Position numbers and translations under genes: made by a program. The notes under the pieces were generated by a model. It was not told the origin of the DNA. It ran no database searches and was given only the letters and a program-made list of their open reading frames with translations. From NCBI GenBank assembly GCA_964036665.1, contig OZ038532.1, positions 310,001-374,000 on the forward strand: a stretch of 64,000 nucleotides of DNA, given 5' to 3'. The first letter of the stretch is position 1. Every line of letters begins with the position of its first letter. The stretch comes from Gordius sp. MW1 (taxonomy: Eukaryota; Nematomorpha; Gordioida; Gordea; Gordiidae). This document shows positions 37,886 through 50,000 of the stretch, in pieces.

Positions 37886-37891
37886 TTTATT
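37886..37891 (-). promoter_or_regulatory. Candidate polyadenylation signal of SF3B1
   Basis: AATAAA on the minus strand about 137 nt past the SF3B1 stop codon (38028-38030). Confidence 0.4.
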
Positions 37892-38027
37892 AGCTATCGA
37901 ACGTCACCAATATAATAAAGTATGGATTACAATAAATATTTAGTTGTATGCAATGGAGATAAATCACACACAACCAACGGTGACAACTAAAGATGAATTA
38001 GGTAAAAGGTTATAATAAAGAACAATT

Positions 38028-41000
38028 CTAAAGAATGTAATCCAATTCAGGTCGTATGTACATGTTTTTGGAATCATTCTCGATTCTAGGATACCCGGCA
38101 ACCATGGCGTCTTGGGCCCCGATGTATATGGTGTTATAAATTTTCCAATAAACGTCGCGCACCTTCCTGGCCGGATGAAAGAGGCCCTGAGAAAAGTTAA
38201 AATATTGATATTAATCTTTTGAGCACTTAATTTTGCTATTGAGTTCATTCATCTTATATTATAATTACTTTGCGCTTTATAATATAGTATATTTATACTT
38301 ACATAAAATAAACATGACACTTGTCCCAAAATTTGGTCTGTTTTTCCACGTTGCTAATCAAGTTTAAGAAAAGATTATGTAATCTTATTATTTTCTAGTC
38401 TACAAGATTTTCTTTAAAGCCCCTTTAACACTGTAACCTCAAAAATGCGAGAAAAAAAGGACGAATTGGTTAGCCCTCGCTCATCGTTCCAATCCATCCC
38501 AGACTATAAAATGTTGAAAGGCGGCAAATGTCTCCACTTTATATCGGGGTAAGCGATAATCCTCTCCGCTTTCATTTGAACCATGAGCTGCGTCGAGAGC
38601 TCTAATGAAAGCTAGTAATCCAAATCAACAAGACCTCAAATATCTCCACTATTAAATAAGACTAATAAACTCAAAAAACCAAAAAGTTCGCCCTAGCGCT
38701 AGTCAACTTTATTGAACATTATCAAAACTCAAAAGACACCTTAGTCTAAAGTTCTAGGGAAAGTTAAGGGCTCAACATAGAACTGGCACGAAAGAAGTGA
38801 TTTCTAACCTGTAAAACGTAGAGCAAAATCCGGATGGGCCCGAGGGCAATTCTCAAACCTTCAACTGCCTCGTGAACGGCTTGTATTACGTGGGGACTGG
38901 CCTCAAACACGTTGGGCCACACGTGATTCATGATGTGAACCAAGGCGTCTTCGCACCCGAACCCCACAACGCCCAGGGCGAGGTGCTTTATGGTCGCGCA
39001 AGCCGTTTGGCGATGCACCAAATCCCTGTAATAAACATCGATAAACCGAAATTAACGTGGCTATTTAAAAGGATTTGGCATTTGTCACTTTTAGATATTC
39101 TTTACCTGTCGCTAAGGGCGTCTTCCAAGAGCGGTGTAACGGCGTATATGTAATCTTTGCCCATCTCCCCGATGTACTCGAAGAGGAATGATAAGGATTT
39201 TAGGACCCCGTTCTGCACGTTCAGCTCCGGCACTCGGTACTCGTTCATGAGAGCTACAATTTTACATAAAAAGTTAAATTTGTTCAAAGGTTTTGCCCTA
39301 ACCCCGCCCGATTTTATGACTAAATCCACCGACCATGCCCAAATCCCTTGAGCTGTCCAAAGTTCCCGGCCCGAAATGATGATTTTTTATTTTTAGTAAT
39401 AACACGGTCTACAAATAAAGGTCTTGTGTAATCAACCGGGAAACGATTAACATATTCTGATAGTTTTTTGTGGTGAGCACAAAAATGTTTTTTGTTGTTT
39501 TCCTATACGTCAAGTTTTTTAGATATTTAGATTCAAAGTTGCGAAAATGACCGTTTTCGACCCTTTTCGACGCTCAATAGAGCGATATTGAATAGCTAAA
39601 AAAAATCTTAAACCTCTAAGTGGTAGAACCAACTTAGGGTAAAACATTGAAAAATGATTTTTTCCCTATTGTTTTTACTTTTTCTAATATATCAAAAATG
39701 CAATTAGTCCCTATCTTTGAGCCTCCCTCCTGCTCTATCTAATTGGCTTATATGCTTATAAAACACTATACCCTTAGTGCATGTAAGTGATTGATGAGTG
39801 TGGTGGGTGCAAGAGTAGTGGGTTAATACGAACTAATCCTACTACTACGCCTGTCATCCTCCCTCTCTACTAGGGGAATAGCTAGTATTACGCCACTACT
39901 CTTACACACCCCCACCCCCACATCATCCATCAATCACTCACATGAACCAAGAGTATAGTGTTATAAACCCAATTAGATAGAGGGAGGGAGGGAGGCTCAA
40001 AGGATGCCGCTTCGCATAGGGACTAATTGAAATTCGATATATTGGAAAAAGTAAAAACAATAGGGGAAAAAATCATTTTTCAATGTTTTACCCTAAGTTG
40101 GTTCTACCACTTAGAGGTTTAAATTTTTTTAGCCATTTAAGGTCTATTGAGCATCGAAAAGGGTCAAAAACGGTCATTTTCGCAACTTTGACCCGAAATA
40201 TTTAAAAAACTTGACGTATAGGAAAAAAACGAAAAACATATTTGTGTTCACCACAAAAAACTCTATCAGAATATGTTGACCGTTTCCCGGTTGATTTTTC
40301 TTGTAGACCACTGTAATTTTGTCATAATCTCCAAAATAGTTGATTTCAATTTTAAATTTTTTTAGATCTACGATAATAAATATTAAATGTAACCAAATAA
40401 AAAAGTGACAAAATAGTACACGAAAACAAAATACCAAACTCTATAAAAATTTCTTTAATCCCGAATCTTAATATGGTGCCCGCCCGAAAATCTAAATTTA
40501 TGACAGTCCACACGGCCGGTGGGCCGGGATGCGTTGAGCAGCGAGTAGGGCTTTTCCGGTCCTTGATTTAAATCATAGAATAAAATTGAAAAGAAAAAGT
40601 TCGTTACACTTAAAAAGGCTTGATAAGTGATTTCACGATAACCACTCTATTTGCCCCCCTTACGTGCTATTGACATTCACAAGAGATAAAAAGGTATTCT
40701 TTCACACAAGATTTAGGTGAGACGTTAGAGGTAAATGAAAATACCGGGCAGGACGGTGAAGGGCGAACAAGTCTCGGCAACGATAGCAATGGCAACGGTG
40801 GTACAGACGCGATTTTGACGTTCCTGCACCTTCAGGTTATTGAGCAAAGTGGCTAATACATCGTGGGGCCTAGAACAAAACAGAAATTGTGAAATTAAAC
40901 TTCAAGTTATACCACATGTCGGGTTCAATAAAATACGTATAAACATTCTAGCTTGCGAGGGCTATGTAATTGTGATGAAATCAAAAAAGTACGTTTCCCA

Positions 41001-44000
41001 CCTCTCAACCGTATGAGTTGGAACTTTGTTAAAACGGCTAATTTAGTCGACCTCTAGACTTAGTCGAAATTTGAAAAACAGGCCAGAGTCCACCCTTAGT
41101 CTTAGTTGAGCCAAAGGTCGTCCAAACAACTCAGCCGTTTTAAAACACTAATTACATATATATGATAAACGTACTATTCAAGTGAAGCCGTAATATTATT
41201 TGCTGTCATTTTTAAAGATATTAAATTGGCCAAGATTGAAAGAAGTGCCAAATTGCCCGATACTTTTATCAAATACAATAGTCTACAAAAATAACTCATA
41301 AATGAATATAAAAAAACGAAGGAATACATTTCCCAAATTTTGAGATATCAACCGTTCGTAAAGAAGTAATTTTAAGCACGCATACACACATACCCAATAG
41401 CCTTGGCGATGTAACCGAAGGTGTTAACAGTAGCTCGCCTAATGGCTTTTTTGTGCGCTTTCAACAGTTCCAACAATTCAAAACAGATCCGCATCCACTC
41501 CCTGGCAGAAACGAATTCAGATCCTCGATCCGCGATCCTTCCCACCAAATCTATGCAATTCTCTTGCACCTTTTCGTGCCTGCACATGTTAAAAGTAGGA
41601 CAACGTTAAAATGTATTGCATTTTACAGACATTTTTTAGTGATATTATTGAGCAACCGAAGAAATTTGGGTCGCAAAATTTTCTCCTCAAACTATGCACT
41701 TTTAAAAGTAAGAATGGCGCATTTAGCTCCAAATAAAATATTATTCAATCGCTCCTTGAGCTATTTATACTTGCGACGTAACAAAAAAAATCAAAGCGGG
41801 CGGCATTAAAAAACCGCCTGCAAGAAATATTCTCAAGTGGAATTAGTAACGAATTCATTTTTAAAATAGTGTTGTTAAAACGGCAGGGTTTTGTTTGGTC
41901 GACCTTCGGTTTTATTCGACTAAACATAATCCAGCCTTTTTTACGACACTACTTACAACATATATTCAAGCGTCTAGGCCAACATCTATGTATTAAATAA
42001 TCTCCTAAATCATATAAGTTAATATCCTCGCTTCTAAACACAAAAATATGAGGAAGAAGAAATCCATATAATTTCTTCACCTATTTTTGAGGATGGGGGT
42101 GAGGCGGGGCAAGAGTTCCTTGATGGGTGGGGTCATTTTGGTCATTCCGATCACGTTAACTATGCTCTTCAGGGCTCCCAATATGCTGCCCAGCACTTCG
42201 GGATATTCCTCGCCGAGGTACTCGTAAAGCACTACCCCCAAATGGCCCATCAGTTTTTCCTGTAAACCAAATACCGTGAGGTAAAATGAGAAAAAGGTTA
42301 GAAAAACGAAAATGAAGGAATCGAATTATAAATTTTCGAACGTTAGTATATGTTAATAGGCACGAAGACAATGGTTGCAATGACACTAAAAAGTGTATCA
42401 TCTGAGCAGAGGTCAGATTTGTTTAAATTTTTCTGCCGAGCACGGCCTGTAGAGCCCGACCTCGATAGCTGAAAATGATTCTTTTTTATTTTTTTCAGAT
42501 AGTAATTTCGTTAGTTTTCCACCATTTTTTAATTTAATTCTCAAATAAGAAGTGAAATCATAATTTTAGATTATAAAATAACGCATTGAGCCCCGTATAA
42601 TGAGTAGAGCCCGCTAAAAAATGAGAAAAGTACTAACCTCTTGGCACATCTTCATAACGAGCGTGATGCGGGAAATGAGGTCGGCCGCCTGCTGACGGAC
42701 CTTGGCTGATTTATTGTTTAGGCGCCACAGAATGGTTCCGCATATTTGGGGCAAATACGGCTTCACCCTCTTGCCCAGCCCGTTAACGACGGCTCCGAAT
42801 CCGTTTAGCATGATGATATCCTAACGCCGATCGAGAGGGAACAACAAAATATGCATATTTATACTTAAATAAAAAAATTTTAAATTTCAATCAACAAATC
42901 TATTATATTTTGTCAAGCAAAAACGGTTGGGTTTTGTTTAGTCGACCTTTGGTATTACTAAGACTAACTAACGGTTAACAACACTAACCTGTTTTTCAAA
43001 CTTTGACCAAGCCTAGTGGTCGACCAATAAAAATAGAACAAGCTACCAAACAGAACCCAGCCGTTTTTGCAACACTAATGTTTTGTAAATACCACTCCGC
43101 AAGCATATAAGCTTGGCTCGAGGGCTTCAAAAAGTTAGACCTTCAAAGCCAACATTGCAGTTCGATCCGCTAGAGCGCGCCTTACATCGATTGCCTCAGC
43201 TTCGTGGGAAACACACAGCTAGCCTTTTGCATTTAAGACAACAGAAGAGCGCCTCTTTTTATACAAATTGTAGCGCCGAGGGGTGCTCAGCGTTTTTTTG
43301 CGATTATTGAGAGGTTAAATAATTCAGTGGACCAAGGAATATTTGAAGCCTAAAGTTAATTATTCGCCCCCTAAACTCGATCAAGCCCTAGCAAAACTAG
43401 CACACAAAATGTTCTAAATATTTCCCTTAACCTAAAAATAACGCGTAAAAGCAATCTAACCTCGGTGGTTTGTTCTTGGAAAGCGTAGAGTATGCCGTCG
43501 ATGAGTTGTTCTTCAAGGCGAGAGTCTATGTCCGAAGCGCCCATGTTAGTTATAACGTTCTCGATCGTCTCCATCACCATTTTCCTGAATTGCTCATTCT
43601 CATCTTTCAGGTCATCCACGATCCTTCCTACAATCAATCATCAAATAGAATGCAAAGGTAACATCAAATTAAACACTATTTTGCGAATGATTTAGAGGGC
43701 AAAATGTTACAAAAGCTTAAAAGCCCCGAAGTTCAATAAATTGATTAAAATTGGCTCAAATACACGGTTCTTCATCAAAAAATATGAATGAAAAGCTGAT
43801 TGAGTCAAATTATTTTTATTAAGGGCATTCAAATATCTAAAGAAGCTGCCTTATGAGCTATTGAATAAATCGTGACATCTTTTTTATGTATATTTTACGC
43901 TGAAATCGAGACTTAGAGATTTAGGAGGGCTGGGGCTATTACTAAAACAACACTTAATTCGTTCTAGTCTGAAAAACCTTACTTTTTAGCGAGATCTTAG

Positions 44001-47000
44001 TTCAAAAATCTTAAAAACTGCGCGTCAAGTTTTTTTCGAATAAAGAAAAAAGTGCATTTCAATACTTTTACAGAAGCATAAGTCCGCAGCCATCTAAAAC
44101 AGTTTCCACGGTAATTATTAAAAATTACAAGTTGGACAGGACGGAGGGGCAACCAAAAACGAGCCTATCCACTGCATAGCAATTAAAACAAAAATAGCAA
44201 GGACCAAGTGTCTAAATACCCACAAGTTTTATCTTACACCGAGTCTAAACTGAATAAATGCATTTTTGCCGTTTTAACGGGTCGGTCGATGCCTGATCGA
44301 ATATAAATTTTTTCCATGGAATTCACCTCTGAAATCAAAAACTTTCGCGAGGCGCATTGTTACGGTCGACACATAAGCAAATATCATAGACAGACATTAC
44401 CCACGATTTCGGCTACGCCCACTTTGTTCGCAATTTCAACCGTAGTGTCCACTAGCTGGCGATAATTTCTCTTGTCCAACGCCATCCTGTGTTGCCAAAA
44501 GTGCTTGAAGAAGGGCGGCAAAATCTCGTCCCGTATGTACTGAGGTTCCACTCCGTCCGTGCCACAGCACTGCTTAACAACCTTCAACACGATCTTCTTC
44601 ATCTCCTCGTCCGGCGATTGAAATTCTCGGATGAGGATCAACATCACCTCTCGCGTGTAGTAATTCGCGTACTCCGCATCCATCAAGGGGATGAGGTAGC
44701 CGATAGCTTTCAAAAAAGCCGCTAGGCCCTGCAAACAAGCAAAATTAAACATTTAGGAGTGATATAGAATACAAATTCTGGTATAGTGTTGAAAAAAACC
44801 ATGGGTTTTGGACTAAGAGGATTTAATCTGTTTTTGCTAAACAACACTAATCTGGAAACCCGGCTGTTAGGGAAACTGGACGAGCTATTTTTTAAAAAAA
44901 ATCTCACGTCTCGTTTAAGATGGTGGGAAAATTTTCCCAAATTTCTTTCATGCGCCAATTCCAGAAGGATGAGCGGCGATTTAATTTTCATTTAGGGGTG
45001 GGGCTAATTTATTAATTATACCATTGCATCAAGCTTAACAACGTGGTCGGCCGATAATAATGTTTTCGACATTGAAATTATGTAGTATTAATTGAAAAAT
45101 GTACACACACAAAATACATATATCATCATCATCATACCTTTCCTCGGTGCGTCCTGATACCCTTCCAAAGTGGTTTGAGCACGGAATCGAACGATTCTAT
45201 ACCGTATGGGGTAGCCGCTTCAGCTAGACCCGCGATCGATAGGGCCGTGATCGTGCGCACTTTTTGCTGTTCGTCCACCAGACCTATTGAGGGGGAGTAG
45301 GTATAGAAAAAACGCTTTCATTTGGTCCTAGATTTATTTATAATAACACGCTTAAAATACTCGTGTATCTAAAATGTAGTATAAACCCCTCTGACTTCAA
45401 ATTATATCTTGTTGAAATATTGAGGGTTTTGCCCATTCTTCACCTTTTCCAGTTGCTAAATAAAACTTTTTACAAAAACTAAACGACTTTTACCCACAGT
45501 TTTTAAGGTAGCACCTTATCGACGAAATACTAATGTTGTACAAACGGGGCTGGGAATTGTTTGGCCGACCATTGGTTTTAGTCGAAACGACATAAGCAAA
45601 GTAAAGGTTTGGTTTCTTTACGTTTAGTCGTCGGCGTCCTACCAAGAAAAACATAGCGAAAAACCTTTGGTTTGTGTTTATGCTTAATCGATTAAAGCCA
45701 AAGGTGGACCAAACAGAACCCAGCCCCGTTTGTGGCGGGACACTAATACCAACAGGGCACACATACACGTACCGTGTTCGATGATTTCCACCAAAGAACG
45801 GAGGTGAGGCAGCACGGCGCAGCCCATTAGAATAGCGATCTGTTGCACGATCTTGATCCCGGTATGCCTGGCCTGCCAAGACTTCTTACTATTGCAAACG
45901 GCTTTCAAGAAGGGGAGCAGGGCGGGAATGCCCAGGGCAGAGGCTACGACCGCGAAGGCCCGAGCCGTTGTGTTACGCACGTATTCGTCTATGTTATCAA
46001 TGTCCGGTCTCATCACAGATATCATTGTGGCCAGGCCCGCTGCTTTGGCCAAGTTCGATATAATTTCTCGGCCCTCGACACGGGCGTAGTAGTCTTCGTC
46101 TATGAGGAGCGGCTCTATGACCACCAGAATCTAGGTTTTATAGGATGGGTAGTTGTCAAATTTTTAAGAGTTGTTAAGAGCAAAAATTGATTGGAAAAGC
46201 AACTTTTAAATTACATAGTAGAATGAAAGATGAATCGTTGTGATAATCTAAGTTAGATAAGAATGTTAATTAATAAATAAATGGCCGGGTCTGATTTACC
46301 TTGTGGACGAAGGGTCTGACCAGGTCGTCCAGTTTGTAAAGAATTCGATCGATGACTTTAACTAGCAAATGCCTTTCCTGATCTTCCAGCGTGGGTGACA
46401 TCAAGAGAGGCAGGATTTGATTAAAAAGAGGTCCTGCCCCCAACTCCCTAGCCTTATCCGTAATTTGTCTGAGCGCCGACTATGGGGAGCATGCATAGGG
46501 GGAAAAACATCGTGTAAATAGTCACAAATTTTATTGCATAAATACATAAGCATACCTTTACAATAACAGACGTTTTAAGTGATGAGTGAAATGACTTGAG
46601 GGAGTTATTAAAGGGAGAGAGTTTGATATATAATAGAAATGGTTAACATTACCTTAAATTATAAACATTTATCTTAAAAGGATTCATTTTAAATGCGATA
46701 TATACCAAGGTTTAAAATGTGTTTGCAATAAAAGTTAGATGTCAATTGCTCACCGAACCTTGTGAACACCGGTCATTTATTGTTATTTAATTATTCACCA
46801 AATATAAATTGGAAGTTTACTGAAGTGGAAATATGCGGTTTTGAAACAAAACAAACATACACAAACTACGCAACTTTCTGAAATCCAACAAAAAAATACA
46901 ACATATCATTTACTAGATGAATCTTTTTGTAGCGTCAAATATATTTAATTACGTGGTAATTTTGTGATTCATTCCATAAAAAAATCCTTTCACCAAAACT

Positions 47001-50000
47001 ATAAAATTATTCAATTTTAGAGTGGATATCAATATAAAAAACACTTAAGGAAGGATAAAAATACCTTTCGCATGGGCGGGGTGCCATTCTTAATTTTAAG
47101 CAAGAATTTCATGATTTTTCTCTCCTTGGCCTCCTCGGGTGGAAGGGCGTCTTCGTCCACGTCCACTAGCAACTTGTCAAAGTATTGGGAATCCTCGGGC
47201 TTGAGCAAGGGCAAATTGTCGCCCTTGGGCTGAAGGTCGGGCACGACACTAGTTTTACGATCCGGGGTCGCCTGGTAAATATTTAAGTTATAGATAAAAT
47301 AGGCAATAACATCTCCCTCTTGCGTGTAATTAATAGTTGATGCTAAGGTGGTATGGGCATATTACACTAAGAAGGGGACGAATGATGTAAATCTCGAAAA
47401 GTACTGAATGATGGAGGTACCAGGGAAGAGAGGAAGGGGACGACCTCCTACTAAGATTAATCAAGACATGATGGCACTTGCCCGATCAAGATGGAACAAA
47501 CTCATCAAAACAAACCCCACGACTACTGTGGGACAAAATACTCGTTAATAAAGAACAAGAGGTCCCTGTAGCAAAAATTAGAGGTCCTTAAATAGGATAT
47601 CCTTAGCAGTGGAACGTAAATCGAGTTTAAATAGTCTGCCCACTTGGCATCCTATATTTTAATCCCGGTCGTTGCCTCATGCTCTAGATTTTTTCTTGAG
47701 TAAATTGTAAAATAGTGGAGAAAATCTAGATATTACCCAGATTTTTAATTCTGACGATAGACTTGAAATTCTTATGCTGGGAGACAACTTCTTTAAAGCA
47801 TTGATGATTTAGATTTTTATATTAACCAATATCTCTGTTTTAAGTTTTTAAATTAAAAAAGGTAATGTCATTACCTGCATGAAAAAGGCAGATTGTCCGG
47901 CCATGGGGGTCGGGGTACCCATGAGCTTTCGGACGGGCGTTCTCAGGGGCACGTAACCCGTGGGTGGGGGCAAAATTTTGTAGCCCGGGGGCAGTATGGT
48001 ATCCAGTTCTTCGTCCGTCATAGGCCTATTTCGTTCGTCCATCTCTTTTTCCCAACGGTAAGCTTGAACTTGCTCGGGCGTCATAGCCATTAGGTGACCT
48101 ATCAAGAAGCGTTGTTTTTTAAGGAAACAAAGAGTATTTAAATATTATATATCTAGAGGGACTCCCTAAAATACAGACAGGCAAGGCCTTAAGGCTTTTA
48201 CAACGATTTTCTTTAACTTCGAACATCTCGTCAATTGTTAGAGTGACGAAAACACATACACATGGTAAGGGGGGGGGGGGGGGGGGGAGAGTAAGTTGCA
48301 TGGGAAGGAAGGAGAGGGAAAGGGCGTTCTCTTTCAAAAGCTTTGATTGATCACCCTTTTCTCTCCAGTGTGCGGGAGGGGAGTCAAGATGTTCGTTAAA
48401 GAAAAACGCTGTATGATAAATCTCGTAGGGCGTATTATATATGATGAGCAGACTAATCAGAGTCCTTATAAGTATAAAAAGAATTTGACATCTCGAGATG
48501 TAAGGAAAATGTAGCAAACTACCAAGTTAAATATGACACAACGATAGATAAGGACATGCAAGTTTCATCCTTGTTGCAACAATAAATATCTCCAAGATCA
48601 CCCTCACACTATTCACTCACAAATTATCCCTATAATATAAAATACTGACGCTTTTAGATTGAATAATTACTTTTAAAAATATATAAAAAAGAGTAAAATC
48701 TTAATTATATTTCTTACGGGGTGTGGGTGTGGCCAAGCCCATAGCTCTAACTCCGGTGGGCGTAATTCCACTGGGGGTAAGGCCACCCATCATGGCCCCA
48801 GGGGTCAAGCCACCGTGCCCGGGGGTCGGGGTTTGGTCGTAAGCCGGCGTTTCGTCCCACCTCGATCTCCGCTTCCCAGTAGACGAGGGGGTAGGGATGG
48901 AGACAGCCTCACTCCCTTTCCCTCCAGCACCCCCGGGAGTAAGGGTACCACCCGCGGGTGTTCCCAACCCGGCTCGAGGGGTGGCAGCGCCCTCTTCATC
49001 CATGGCGCCGCCCCGATCCGTTCTCGGGGTCTCCGCCCACCCTGCGCCCGCTTTGTGTCCCGGAGTTTCTAGAAGTCAATAAATGCGAACGATTGACTTG
49101 CAAGAAAATACAAATATATTTGATTCAAAAAAAGAGGTGCGGCGCTCCAAAATGATTGTAAGTTCGTGCATTTGAGATGTTAATACAAAATATACATTCG
49201 AGATCCCATTTTTTGAGAGTATGGTACTTATCAGTGGATAAAATAGTGTTGTAAAAAGGGCTGTGTTTTGTTTGGTTGACTAAGACTAAGAGGGTCGCTT
49301 ATGGTCTGATGTTCAATCAAATTTCAACTAGGGCCTAGAGGTCGACTTAGAAAAAGATACCACATATTCTTTGGCCTGTCTTTATGTTTGGTGAAGTAAA
49401 ACCAAAGGTCGACCAAACAAAACCACCCAGCCGTTTTTACAACACTAAAACATATTCCATATCCGACGCTTAAAAAGTCGGACTTGTGCCCACAAAAATC
49501 AAACTCCTTTATTTTATTTTAATAGCGAAAGGGTGCAAATTTAGAAACTTGTTGCGTAGCAATGTTATTATTATTATTTACTTACCCCTTTCCGTTTTGG
49601 GCGTTTCGTCCCACCTATTCTTCCTGACACTGGGCGTAGTTTGCTGCCTGCCCGGAGTTGCCCCACCTAGCTCTTCCTTCGGGGTCACGTGACCTCCACC
49701 CGGTGTCATGTGATGGGGAGTGGCCGTGCCCGGGGTAGTTGCCCCCAATCCCACGTGACCTAGGGGGTGAGATAGTCATATATAGTTCAGCGTTGCAGAC
49801 ACAATCAAATAAGATGCAATTGAGCAAACTACTAAACATTTTGGCTAATATCAAATCAAAATTAATATATACCAAATTTTAAAAAGAACCAGTTTTGATT
49901 TGTGTCCACTTTAATCTTTTAATTAATATGTGGGGAAAACATCAAAATCTTTAAACTTTTGATTTCTAATGATAAGAAATGGCTACGCTTTATCAAACTC

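Larger units (their letters stand above)
34421..38027. other. Intergenic region between ACBP and SF3B1
   Basis: It holds the CGAGA repeat (34690-34945), an LTR-like stretch (35216-35679, starting TGTGGTGTTTCC and ending GTTACAACA, with an AATAAA near its end), and a palindromic MITE (37162-37610). No host coding frame is recognised. Confidence 0.5.

Noticed and set aside
41453..41809. 118-codon plus-strand frame
   Set aside because: Overlaps SF3B1 exon 19 on the opposite strand and runs into an intron.
45490..45879. 129-codon minus-strand frame
   Set aside because: A different frame over SF3B1 exon 13 and a MITE; the correct frame is the HEAT-repeat one.
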